A stretch of DNA of 64,000 nucleotides from Mesodorylaimus sp. YZB2_4 (GCA_030248295.1 JASANH010000306.1:19668-83667), one strand, 5' to 3'. Shown: positions 24,444 through 33,300, counted from the stretch's first letter. Numbers and translations are program-made. Notes: generated from the sequence alone by a model not told the origin.

Positions 24444-24578
24444 CTGTATGAATATGAATATTCTGTATGTATCGGGTATGAAGGCGTGATAATATGATAA
24501 AATGTGAATAAGGCTATGATGCTTTAGGTTTTTTGTGGAACTTATATTTTGCTTTATGTCTAATAAACATATAACTTG

Positions 24579-24899
24579 TTAAAAATGTTCTGATTTTTTG
24601 GGCTCACGGCTTTCTACCTCGACATCTTCTTCGTTGGTTATATAAAACCCAGCCTCCTTCAGGCGATTACGGATGGCGTCGAAACGAGATTTCACTGGAT
24701 CTAACCTGCAGTACTCAAAGAGTTCATTGGCATCAATCACTGATGATTCACATACCAATCTGGCTTGTGTATTGGCTGATTCCAAAACTTGATCTTCCGA
24801 GACGCCCGATGATCTGCGTTTAGGGCAAGTTTCCAAATGCTGCGGCAGTCTATCGGAGCTTTTCAAACAGGCTGGGCAAATTAGTCGCCAGCGCGGCAT
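24579..24899 (-). CDS. Zinc-finger N-terminal exon of the recombinase element
   Basis: This frame begins ATGCCGCGCTGG and encodes CPACLKSSDRLPQHLETC, a C2HC-type finger, followed by a helical region (FDAIRNRLKEAGFYI) and a charged tail. Tyrosine-recombinase proteins of invertebrate Crypton-like elements often have such a CP.C....RL..HL finger at their N-terminus. A good donor (GTGAGC in CCGTGAGCCC, about 24600) lies near its end, and the recombinase frame begins about 150 nt further, behind a plausible acceptor. I therefore infer that both are exons of one gene; RNA evidence would settle it. It overlaps the upstream frame by 19 nt. Confidence 0.5.
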   Translation of the reverse strand: MPRWRLICPACLKSSDRLPQHLETCPKRRSSGVSEDQVLESANTQARLVCESSVIDANELFEYCRLDPVKSRFDAIRNRLKEAGFYITNEEDVEVESREPKKSEHF

Positions 24900-25285
24900 C
24901 GTTTTAATTTTCTTGAGAAAAGTTGCGCATTGCCGATCGGTTGAAAAAAAACTAAAGATCTGGGGGGGATCTCGTCGGGTTGAAGAATTGGCAAGCGACC
25001 ATCGAAAGCGACATTCGGCTGGGTGGGAGCTGGTGGTGGTGCAGGTGCAGGGACAGGTAGAGGGGCAGGCGCAGGCAACAAAGCGGGCGCAGGCAACAAA
25101 GAAGGCGCAGCGACAGGCGGCTGTGCTGGCGGTGCAGGCAAAACCGGAAGCGGTGCGGGTGCTTGTGCAGGTGCCCCAACTACCTGAGCACGCAATTGAT
25201 CCACCTGCAGACGTAAATTTTGGATCTCCAGCTGTTGCATGGCGATCGTCTGGGCCATCAAAAGGATTTGCTGCTGCGGATCCAT
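24881..25285 (-). CDS. Coiled-coil, proline/alanine-rich protein of the recombinase element
   Basis: The 134-aa protein starts MDPQQQILLMAQTIAMQQ and continues as a short coiled coil with leucine/glutamine heptads (LEIQNLRLQVDQLRAQV). About 60 residues of alternating proline and alanine follow, then a tail with PIGNAQLFSRKLKRC. Low-complexity P/A linkers evolve fast, so no homology is claimed. Its end overlaps the start of the zinc-finger frame by 19 nt (the ATG lies just before this frame's TAA). That arrangement suggests reinitiation, a programmed shift, or a single-base error in what was one protein. Confidence 0.45.
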   Translation of the reverse strand: MDPQQQILLMAQTIAMQQLEIQNLRLQVDQLRAQVVGAPAQAPAPLPVLPAPPAQPPVAAPSLLPAPALLPAPAPLPVPAPAPPPAPTQPNVAFDGRLPILQPDEIPPRSLVFFQPIGNAQLFSRKLKRCRAGD

Positions 25286-25990
25286 CGCGTGACCTTAAAA
25301 AAGGGATTTGAAATTTGAGCCTCGTCTGAAAACTGCGATCACGGCCATCACATTGATCACATAAGCGCCTCGAAAAGTCATCCTAATGATGGATCGCCTC
25401 AGATAAACACCACAAACTGCTGGGGTCGAACCTTACTGTAATCCTAGCGCGACAAGCATAGGATTCAACAGGTTTATTCTAACCCAAGATGAACGATATG
25501 ACTCGCTTACCAGTAGTCGAAACAGAAAATAATGAAAGAAGGCGAAAAAGTAATAGGGATCAACCGATCGAGCTGACGAAAAAAGAACACATCGACTGGG
25601 AGAGAAAACTCGCCTCCTTTTATAGACGCCTTCCTCGGTGACCTCGATTAGAGCGAGGAAGCGCGCAAACAATGGGCCACTGGCGTAACAAAGGGCCACG
25701 ATCAAAACAAGAGGCCGCACGATCAAAACAACATGGTCATATATGTTAGTTGTGTACTGCCTGCCCTTTGCTGGTATGCATAGCTATAGTGTGCAGGCGC
25801 CGAGGCTAGTCGGGCCTATCTCTCTCTCTTGTTTGTGTGTCAAGATACCTCTGAAACCAGTTATAAGGAAAACGTGGAAGAACCTTTTGGCCATTTCGAT
25901 TTTTTTGACTTATTCATCAACTTTTTTTCACCAAGTAGCCTGCGAGGGCGAAAGGTGGCATTAGAAGAGAAATTGGAAAGATTGATCTGC
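25286..25990. other. Region between the recombinase element and the LINE ORF1
   Basis: No gene is recognised. It should contain the promoter side of the minus-strand recombinase element and the 5' untranslated region of the LINE. The LINE 5' end is not marked by any repeat or target duplication that I can see. Confidence 0.4.
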
Positions 25991-25991
25991 G

Positions 25992-27494
25992 ATGGACGCG
26001 CCAGAGATCATGATGGAGAACGAAGAATTATCCGAGAACGTAACGGCGACGAAAATAGGAGAAGATAAGATTGCCTTCATTCCACTTGAAATCAACAACC
26101 TGCTGAACAAGCAACCTGGTGAAATTGTCAAATCGATTGCTCTGGAAAACCCGAAAGAGAAACACCCCATCTGCGCTTTGCGACTGAAGAAAGTGATCAA
26201 ACTGATTTTTGCCACGAAAGAAGCCAGAGATTGTGCTGTCAAAGAAAAGTTGTCGCTCTTCGGCCTTCGGGTCGAGCTCGATTATCCGAGGCCGTACGTC
26301 CCGATGCAACGGAAGACCATCTACTTATACGGTATTCCTTACGAAACAGATGGCGATGAGATCAAAAAGTGGTTGAAGGAGCAAGGCTTAAATACGGTAT
26401 CAGAAGTTAGGAAAACATGCTGGAGGGACACAGAGATCGAAAACGGAGGAAGATCAGTCGTCGTCCAGGCCGCACCAGGAAAAGAAATTCCTGGATTCGC
26501 CTTCTTCAGGCCATCCCCGCGATCGAAGCCAGTAACAGTGCAGATTTGGTATCCTGGTATCGATGTGTGGTGTTGGAAATGCAAAGGAAAAGGCCACATC
26601 TCGAGACAGTGTCCAGCGATGGATTATCAACCACCACCAGGATCCTATGCCGCGATGGCGAGTGGCACCGCCGGAGGCGGATTTCGAACAGTATCCAACA
26701 TAAACGAGTCAGTCGCAGATCGTACCCAAGGAGCTGGAGGCGTCGACAACGAGAATTTCCCCCCTCTGACAGCATTAAATCCGACGCAGCCTCTGGTCAG
26801 GAGAAGGAAAGAGAAAGATCACAGAACCAGTGCAGAATCCGAGGTGCTTTCCAAAGCGGATATCCATCCTTTCTTCAAGGCTGAAAATCCTCTGTCAAAC
26901 CACCACTCGTGCTCATTTATGATCGAGGGTCAGACCTATGCATCGACAGAGCAATATCTCTTCAAGGCGAAAGCTGTAGCCATGGGAGACAAAGCGGCGG
27001 AGAAAAGAATTATGAAGGCGAAGTCAGCCAATGAAGCCAAACAAATCGGTGAGAAAATACAGTGGGACGAGGAAGCAAAGGGGCCTTGGATGGCCTTCGC
27101 AAAAGAAAAACTATGGCTCGCTAATGAAAAGAAATACGAACAGAATCTTGGATTGAGGAAGCACCTGTTTGAAACGGCTCCCAAGCTCTTGGTCGAAGGG
27201 AATCCGAACGACGATCGGTGGGGCGTTGGAATCAAATGGGACGATCCTAAGATACAGGACCCGGCCAATTGGAGAGGAAAGAACGAATTTGGAAAATTGC
27301 TCACACAGCTGCGAGACGATTTGATGTCACGATCAATGTACGCCGAGGAAGTAGACGAGGTGGCGAGGCAAAGAGAACAAGCGGATGAAAGAAGCAAACG
27401 ACCTTTGAGCCCAGACAGCGAATCGAGCCAAGACGACGACCATCGATCCAATCGCAAGCAAAGGACCGAAGACCCAACGGACACAGACTTCTGA
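25992..27494 (+). CDS. LINE ORF1: RRM-like, CCHC knuckle and NADAR domain
   Basis: The 500-aa protein starts at an ATG. Residues about 105-160 look like an RNA-recognition fold (RKTIYLYGIP as RNP2, RSVVVQ as RNP1). A retroviral-type zinc knuckle follows, with C194, C197, H202 and C207 (CWKCKGKGHISRQC). After a proline/serine linker, residues about 290-445 form a NADAR (YbiA/DUF1768) domain: NPLSNHHSC, YASTEQYLFKAKA, ENP-type EGNPNDDRWGVG and WRGKNEFGKLLTQLRD are the family blocks in order. The C-terminus is acidic and serine-rich. In LINEs, ORF1 packages the RNA. NADAR proteins are glycosidases acting on riboflavin intermediates, or removing ADP-ribose from guanine in nucleic acids. The enzyme-like residues appear kept, so the domain may be active. 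The role here is inferred. Confidence 0.85.
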   Translation: MDAPEIMMENEELSENVTATKIGEDKIAFIPLEINNLLNKQPGEIVKSIALENPKEKHPICALRLKKVIKLIFATKEARDCAVKEKLSLFGLRVELDYPRPYVPMQRKTIYLYGIPYETDGDEIKKWLKEQGLNTVSEVRKTCWRDTEIENGGRSVVVQAAPGKEIPGFAFFRPSPRSKPVTVQIWYPGIDVWCWKCKGKGHISRQCPAMDYQPPPGSYAAMASGTAGGGFRTVSNINESVADRTQGAGGVDNENFPPLTALNPTQPLVRRRKEKDHRTSAESEVLSKADIHPFFKAENPLSNHHSCSFMIEGQTYASTEQYLFKAKAVAMGDKAAEKRIMKAKSANEAKQIGEKIQWDEEAKGPWMAFAKEKLWLANEKKYEQNLGLRKHLFETAPKLLVEGNPNDDRWGVGIKWDDPKIQDPANWRGKNEFGKLLTQLRDDLMSRSMYAEEVDEVARQREQADERSKRPLSPDSESSQDDDHRSNRKQRTEDPTDTDF

Positions 27495-27623
27495 ACACGA
27501 CGGACGGACGATCGACATCAGCATTATTGCCGAAAGGTGAGCAAGGGCCAGAGTACCAAACTGACCTTGTGTTTCCCCCTGGGGTTTTTTTGTGGGTTAG
27601 CAGAATAACCTTTTTTACTGTGT

Positions 27624-28766
27624 TTGGTTTCCTTTTTTTCTAAAATAGGTGGCGATAGGATATCCTTTGCGACTTTAAATGCAGCAGGACTGAGAGATAA
27701 ACCAACCAAGACTGTATCCTTTTTTGACTTTGTAAAATTATATTCGATTGTGTGCATTCAGGAAACCCACTTCAGAAATAAGAAAGAGGCATCGTATTTT
27801 GACAATGTTTTTGAGGCCAGGTTTAAAGTTTTCCACAGCTTCTCAGACGAGTTTAGTGCAGGTGTGTGTTTGCTCATTAATCGATCTTCCCTGTTTTCGG
27901 ACATTACCCGTTTGACGAGTGTTGATGGGCGTGCTATCCTTTTGACTGCCAAATATGAAAGTAGAATTTTTCTTGTGTGTGGTTTGTATGCTCCAGCTCA
28001 GGAAGCGCCGAGGAAGATGTTTTTTGAGAGTCTTCTTGAGAAGGCATTACAAAGGTTTAGGTATCATGATGCGGCTGTGTGTCTGGGGGATTTTAACTTT
28101 GTAGAATCGAAGGAGCTCGACCGAAGTGAACTTACTTTATATACTGAAGCTGGACATAAAGAATTTCGAAAGTTCTCTTCGAAATTCAAGCTTCTCGATA
28201 TTTTTCGGTATCATAATCCTAGTAGCAAACTTTTTTCGCATCTGGCACATAGTACAAAAACTCAGGGCAGACTTGATAGAATTTATTGCACACAAAACTT
28301 AGTTGAATCTTATGTAAACTATGACTTCATTGATACAGCTCTGTCTGATCACAAAATCTTTCATGTAAATTGTAACTTTGCGTTTGCACAGATTAAGAGG
28401 GGACCGTCTTACTGGAAGCTTGATGTTGATCTACTGCAAAGAGACGAAGTTTTGCGGGACCAGATCAGAGGCAAGCTGCAGTCTTTGCAGACTAACATGG
28501 AAAGTGCGCACGACAAGGAGGTACTGTCCATGTGGGAGGATTTCAAGGATGAGATAGCGTGTTTGTGCAAAGCACATAAAAGGTACATTGAAAGGGAGAA
28601 TAGAAGGCAACGAGCAGAGTTGGAAAAAGCACTGCAAAAATGTAAGGCGTGGTTAGGAATGCACCCAACTAGCGAAATGCTGAAAGCGGAGTTTTCGGAC
28701 ATTCGCGAGCGACTAAGAACGTTTGATCGTGAGGAAATCAGGAGAAGATTGGGAAAAACACATTAA
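27624..28766 (+). CDS. LINE ORF2 N-terminal part: APE-type endonuclease
   Basis: This is the 5' part of ORF2, which nicks target DNA to prime reverse transcription. Catalytic blocks of apurinic-endonuclease-like LINE nucleases appear in order: ATLNAAGL (N), CIQETHF (E), LYAP, LGDFNFV (D and N), GRLDRIY and LSDHKIF (D, H). A helical linker with many lysines and arginines follows. The frame begins at a TTG; no ATG exists before the catalytic asparagine, so initiation is either non-AUG, by reinitiation after ORF1 (same frame, 129 nt apart), or depends on splicing. GTGAGC at 27537 and CTAAAATAG at 27648 resemble an intron. It ends at a single TAA (28764-28766) that splits ORF2. Confidence 0.8.
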   Translation: MVSFFSKIGGDRISFATLNAAGLRDKPTKTVSFFDFVKLYSIVCIQETHFRNKKEASYFDNVFEARFKVFHSFSDEFSAGVCLLINRSSLFSDITRLTSVDGRAILLTAKYESRIFLVCGLYAPAQEAPRKMFFESLLEKALQRFRYHDAAVCLGDFNFVESKELDRSELTLYTEAGHKEFRKFSSKFKLLDIFRYHNPSSKLFSHLAHSTKTQGRLDRIYCTQNLVESYVNYDFIDTALSDHKIFHVNCNFAFAQIKRGPSYWKLDVDLLQRDEVLRDQIRGKLQSLQTNMESAHDKEVLSMWEDFKDEIACLCKAHKRYIERENRRQRAELEKALQKCKAWLGMHPTSEMLKAEFSDIRERLRTFDREEIRRRLGKTH

Positions 28767-31181
28767 AGGGATTTAGCAACGGATCAATTTACGTTGGTGA
28801 CTGCTAAGTTAATGCAAAAAGCCTCAGCGGAGCAGAGGGCAGTGTATGCGATTAATGATGAGAATGGGGTCACTCACTTCAACCAGTTGGACGTGATAGG
28901 AGAGATAAGGAGGCAGTACGAGGGTCTGTTCACAAGTGTGGGCAGAGTGGACACTGCGGCAGCTGATATTTTCCTGACGCAACAGCCGCACGGCACAGCA
29001 GGGGACGAGGACAGAGCAATTCTAGGAGAAGAAGTGAATGAGGACGAGGTTGAGAAAGCAATGAGGTCTTCCCAGAAGAGGAAAACACCAGGCAGTGACG
29101 GATTGCCCATTGAATTCTACGCCATGTTTCCGGCTGAACTGTCTAGTGTCCTATGTCAGGTATACGCATCCTCTTTTCGCTTAGGGAAATTGCCGCCGAG
29201 CTGCTACTTTGGCATCATCTCTCAACTGTACAAAGGGGAAGGGGATAAGAAGGTCAGGTCCAACTGGAGGCCATTAACAATGCTGAATGTCGACTATAAA
29301 ATATTAGCCAAAGTTCTGGTAATGAGACTGAGGAAGGTAATGCGCAAAATCGTTCATCCGGATCAAACCTGTGCTGTGCCAGGGAGGGATATTAGGGACG
29401 GGGTGCTTACCATCTATAATGCTGCAGAATATGTGAAGGAGCAAGAGATGGACGCCCTAACTTTGTCGGTGGATCATATGTCAGCTTTTGACATCATCGA
29501 ATGGGAATATCTTTTCCGAGTGCTAGATTTTTTTGGACTGGGGCCTGTTCTCCAAAAATGGGTTGGTATAATCTACAGAATAGGATCAGTGAGTTCGTCA
29601 GTTCAGGTAAATGGATACGTGTCCTCGCCTTTCAGTCCGACCAGGGGAATCAGGCAGGGCTGTCCCCTGTCGGCTTTGCTCTACGTTTTGGTCTCTGAGA
29701 CTGTAACCAATTTCATAAGGAGGGACAGAACAGTGAAAGGCATCGATGTGTTTGGGCAACAACTAAAACTGAACAACTATGCAGACGACACAAATTTTTT
29801 GCTTGCTGACTCAGAGTCTGTAAAACGTGTGTTTGAGGTATACAATTTGTACAAGCGGGCTTTTGGGGCAAGATTAAAAATAGCCAAAACGAAGATTCTG
29901 TTGCTGGGAAAGATGAAAAAGGACTGCTTGGAGGCTAACCTGCAGGACCTAGTTGTGAGTCAAGTGAAAGTATATGGTTTCTTAATTAAAAACGAGGGAA
30001 TGGAGATAACAGAAAATTGGGAAGCAGTGCGAAGACACATAGGCAAGCTGGGGGATAAGACTCCTCACACTGAGGTGTCCTATTTTGGTAGGGTATACGT
30101 GGCCAATACCTACTTCCTGTCCAAACTTTGGTATTTAGCATCAGTAATTGCACCAGAAGATGATTTGCAAAGGTTTGCTGAGACACAGATGGACTCATAT
30201 CTTAGGCATCCGGCTAAGCAGAATGTGATAAACAAGCTTATTTTGAAAAGGACCAAAGAGCAAGGAGGAGTGGGGTACCCTGACATTGGCTTTAAGGTGC
30301 TTGCATTTCGCTTAATGTTGTTGGTACGCAGGCATTTGGCTCAGGAGAAGGCTGTATGGCACTCTTTCTTCGATTACTTCTATGGTAAAGTAGAGAAGGC
30401 GACTTTGCCGCAGATTAGCTCTATACAGACACCCCGTTTATACAAGGACGTTCGGAAAGCCGTACTGAGTGCTAAATTTAGTATTTTGAGTGATCATAGT
30501 GTAGGTCTGGATTCGAAGACTTATCCAATAAAGCATGTAAAAACCAAGCTTTTGTATAGACATATGCTTGAAAAAAAGGTGGGCAAGGCCAATAGGGCAA
30601 TTGAGGAATATTGGAGGGAGAAGTTTAGGAAAGAATCGATTGACTTTGGTGCATATTGGAGACTAAATACAACAAAGCACGTCGATGGTCTGACACGAAG
30701 CATACATTACTCCCTTCTGTACAAAGGATTGTATACAAGGAGCAGAGTGTCCAAGTTTACAGATGTTAGTCCAAATTGTAAGTTCTGCACAGAGATGGCT
30801 GGCGAGGATAAATGCGAAGACGTTTATCATGTTTTTGTCGAGTGTCACAGGTTTCAGATTTTTTGGAACAGAGTAAACGTACTCATTCAGGGTTTCGACC
30901 CGACCATCACTTTGAAAGAGGAAAGCAGGATTTTTGGAGTGACTGGCGGAAAATCCTCACATCTGAAGGTGATTGTAAATTTGATTTTACAATCAGCGCA
31001 GAGATGCATCTGGTTTGCTAGAATGGATTATGAGGAAAAGAATTCAGACACTGACCTTTGGGTTTCACTTTTAAAGCGCCTTCGACTTTTGTTTAAAAGA
31101 GCTAGGTATACCTTGACACCGCATCTGTTTAACGAGATCTTTGTAAAGTCTTCTTTTTTGTTCAGAATTAGAGAGGGATAA
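28767..31181 (+). CDS. LINE ORF2 C-terminal part: reverse transcriptase
   Basis: It continues in the same frame as the endonuclease after one TAA, so the two are halves of one protein. Reverse transcriptase blocks are complete: TPGSDGLPIEFY, YFGIISQLYKGEG, NWRPLTMLNVDYKILAK, DHMSAFDIIEWEYL (catalytic D), GIRQGCPLSALLYVLV, NNYADDTNFLL (catalytic DD) and GFLIKNEG. Downstream lies a LINE-specific thumb and, near the end, a CCHC motif (CKFCTEMAGEDKCEDVYHVF) typical of the Tx1/L1 branch. The ATG at 28803 is probably incidental. Read as a unit with the upstream part, the protein is about 1,186 codons, the usual length for this group. No other stop or shift is present. Confidence 0.85.
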   Translation, partial: RDLATDQFTLVTAKLMQKASAEQRAVYAINDENGVTHFNQLDVIGEIRRQYEGLFTSVGRVDTAAADIFLTQQPHGTAGDEDRAILGEEVNEDEVEKAMRSSQKRKTPGSDGLPIEFYAMFPAELSSVLCQVYASSFRLGKLPPSCYFGIISQLYKGEGDKKVRSNWRPLTMLNVDYKILAKVLVMRLRKVMRKIVHPDQTCAVPGRDIRDGVLTIYNAAEYVKEQEMDALTLSVDHMSAFDIIEWEYLFRVLDFFGLGPVLQKWVGIIYRIGSVSSSVQVNGYVSSPFSPTRGIRQGCPLSALLYVLVSETVTNFIRRDRTVKGIDVFGQQLKLNNYADDTNFLLADSESVKRVFEVYNLYKRAFGARLKIAKTKILLLGKMKKDCLEANLQDLVVSQVKVYGFLIKNEGMEITENWEAVRRHIGKLGDKTPHTEVSYFGRVYVANTYFLSKLWYLASVIAPEDDLQRFAETQMDSYLRHPAKQNVINKLILKRTKEQGGVGYPDIGFKVLAFRLMLLVRRHLAQEKAVWHSFFDYFYGKVEKATLPQISSIQTPRLYKDVRKAVLSAKFSILSDHSVGLDSKTYPIKHVKTKLLYRHMLEKKVGKANRAIEEYWREKFRKESIDFGAYWRLNTTKHVDGLTRSIHYSLLYKGLYTRSRVSKFTDVSPNCKFCTEMAGEDKCEDVYHVFVECHRFQIFWNRVNVLIQGFDPTITLKEESRIFGVTGGKSSHLKVIVNLILQSAQRCIWFARMDYEEKNSDTDLWVSLLKRLRLLFKRARYTLTPHLFNEIFVKSSFLFRIREG

Positions 31182-31189
31182 GAGAAAAA

Positions 31190-31603
31190 AAAAGAAGATA
31201 AAGATCGAAATTAAAAAAAAAAAAAATTTAATGAAAAAAAATTATATATAATAAAATATTAAAAAAAAAAAATTGAATAAACAGGAAAAAAGAAAAGAAG
31301 AAGGAAAAAAAAAAGAAAAAATATATTTAAAAAAATAAAAAATAAATAAAAAATAAATGAAATATAAAAAAAATTTAAAAACAAAATAATGAAAAAATGG
31401 AAAAAATGTGTGCGTGTGTTGCGCTACGTATAGTACCTGGGGAGGGGGACTACTCCCCGCTCACCAAGTAGGCGGTGGCTCGATGGAGAGAAAGAAGATT
31501 AAAAACGACAAGTGATTTATAGTGATATGATTAACCTGGTGGTTATGTTTGTATTGATTGCCTCAATTCCGTTTATACAATAAAAATGCATAGGAAAAAA
31601 AAA
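31190..31603 (+). other. LINE 3' untranslated region and A tail
   Basis: An A-rich tract with AATAA and TAAAA repeats fills 31190-31400. A GGGGAG/CTCCCC hairpin lies at about 31439-31459, AATAAA at 31579, and an A9 run at 31595-31603. Confidence 0.65.
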
Positions 31604-31781
31604 TGCAAAGGGGAGGCTTGGCCGCCTTCCAAAACATGACAAGGACAAGACTCGTACAAAATGGGCATGAAGAGAGGCAGAAGAGAAGAGCTCACTTTAA
31701 CAAAGGGGAAACATAGAAGAATTGGGAAGTGGAAAAATTTTGGATAATCAGTGGCCATGATTCTGTTTGCATGTGAACCAT

Positions 31782-32205
31782 GATCGGCGGGTCCCCGTTT
31801 TTATCATATTCATAATCATCGTATTGAACTACCCCAGAAAATTAGTTATTAGTAAAAAGACACGCCAAGAATTTGAGTGAATTGATATGGCAAAAGGAAA
31901 CTATGAATTCTAAAAACTCGAAAAATTGGCCGCCTAAACGTCTTTGTTAGATAGGAACTGCTGATCGCGGGTCCCCGCTTTTAGCATATTCGTGATTAGC
32001 GTACTTCGCTACCCCAGAAAACTAGTTATTAGTAATTGAGCACTAGGAGATATCGAGGCATTTAATGCCCTAAATGGAAAACTGGCAAAAAATCTGAAAA
32101 TTTGAAAAATTTCCTCTCAAAGCTTCCTATTAAAAAAGGACTGCTTATCAGGGGTTCCCGCTTCCAGTATATTCATATTTGGCGCACTTCGTAACCTCTC
32201 CGTAT
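31782..32205 (+). repeat. Tandem repeat of about 181 bp, 2.3 copies
   Basis: Copies start at 31782, 31963 and 32145, each opening with a GATC/TATC-GGGTCCCCGCTT box. The first two share the CTACCCCAGAAAA and AGTTATTAGTAA blocks. The third is truncated near 32205 before a TATA-containing segment. The array begins just behind the LINE tail. Confidence 0.75.
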
Positions 32206-32444
32206 AATCTTGTCCCGCTCGTCTCTCTCTCTTGACGATCTCTTCGCTGACCACTCCTATATATACAGCGGTAAGTTTGCGCGCGAAAGTTTCCCTGTTA
32301 GCTTCCTATGTTCTCACTACCAACGACAGACATTGCGCATTACGGCGCCTAGTCTGCATTTCGCGATGGAAATTGACGATGCCCTCGTACTTGTACATCA
32401 ACAGGCGAACCTGCATCAGTCAGAGTACTTTTTTATCAGCTTGG

Positions 32445-32580
32445 TAATGATCTTCCTGCAGGTTTACCCACGGAAACCTTGTTACGACTTTTACTTTCTT
32501 TAAATGACGTAGTTCGATCAAGTAGGTTATACGCCTACCATGGTAGTGTATGGAGTAGGTAGGCCACAAGTATAACCTAC
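32445..32580 (-). rRNA. Scrambled 18S rRNA snippets
   Basis: Positions 32445-32520 are the reverse complement of the 18S 3' end (TAATGATCTTCCTGCAGG, CCTTGTTACGACTTTTACTT). Fused directly to it, 32522-32548 is a plus-strand piece of the 5' half of 18S (GTAGGTTATACGCCTACC), and 32570-32580 (GTATAACCTAC) is its mirror. The order and strands are impossible for a functional rRNA, so this is dispersed, rearranged rDNA. Confidence 0.75.
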
Positions 32581-32874
32581 CAGTATTAGTCAGGCGCAGG
32601 CACAAGTGAAACGACAGGCGTAGGCTGAAAGGCGCGAAAAATTATCCTCGACACGATGCGAATGAAATGAAAGCGCTTACAGCAAAAATTTTTCAGAAAA
32701 CATGTTTCTGACCCGATTTCGAAAAATTTACTCTTTTAACGGTTGGTCTGACAACGATTCCCAATGATCTATGAGATTCAGCGTAAAAAACTACCCAAGA
32801 TATTTTCTTCTCGCATCTTAAAACTTAATTTTATATCAACGACACATCGTCTCAATCTCTTTTTCGGCAAAATA

Positions 32875-33300
32875 GTGCCGTATATAGCACTTTTTGCCGC
32901 AAATGGCACTTTGGATGGCATGGTGAAAAAAAAATTCATCCGGAGAGGATGGGAAGGAGGCTACTAGGTCAACTTTCCAAGCTGAACACGATGCAACATT
33001 GGAAATTCTGTGAAATTTTGTCCCTGAAAAATTTGCCATTTTGAGGGCCGTATATGGCACTTTGGATGGCATGGTGGAAAAAAATTCATCCGGAGAGGCT
33101 GGGAAGGACGCCACTAGCTCAATTTTCGATGGTGAACACGATGCAACATTGAAAATTCCCGAAAAATCGATCCTGGAAAAATTAGTCATTTTGAGGGCCG
33201 TATATTGCACTTTGGATGGCATGGTGGAAAAAAATTCATCCGAAGAGGCTAGGAAGGAGGCTACTAGGTCAATTCTTCAAGCTGAACACGATGCAACTGA
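32875..33300 (+). repeat. Tandem repeat of about 150 bp, three copies
   Basis: The shared phrase ACTTTGGATGGCATGGTG begins at 32908, 33059 and 33209, spaced 151 and 150 bp. Each copy also carries AAAAAATTCATCCGGAGAG and GAACACGATGCAAC. Divergence between copies is modest. Long open frames on both strands across the array are by-products of the repeat and not genes. Confidence 0.85.

Larger units (their letters stand above)
25992..31603 (+). mobile_element. Tx1/L1-like LINE with NADAR domain in ORF1
   Basis: The element has ORF1 (25992-27494), an intergenic gap of about 130 nt, ORF2 (about 27624-31181, one in-frame stop), an A-rich 3' untranslated region, an AATAAA signal at 31579 and a 9-nt A tail ending at 31603. 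The 5' end is undefined and probably lies between 25.4 and 25.99 kb. ORF1 with an RRM-like part and a CCHC knuckle, and ORF2 with APE endonuclease, RT and a terminal CCHC motif, place it near the Tx1 branch of L1-like LINEs. Only one disabling change was found, so the copy looks young. No clear target-site duplication was found. Confidence 0.8.

Noticed and set aside
24913-25311. A plus-strand frame of 132 codons with valine/glutamine repeats
   Set aside because: Antisense of the proline/alanine-rich low-complexity tract; the repeats come from composition.
25410-25450. Minus-strand tRNA, suggested by a GGTTCGACCCC B-box-like word
   Set aside because: No acceptor-stem pairing and no acceptable A box at the right distance.
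26936-27524. Minus-strand frames of up to 182 codons over the LINE ORF1
   Set aside because: Serine/leucine-rich antisense of a well-supported coding region; no independent motif.
32836-33222. 128-codon minus-strand frame with internal repeats
   Set aside because: Explained by the 150-bp tandem repeat; no domain and no conserved start.
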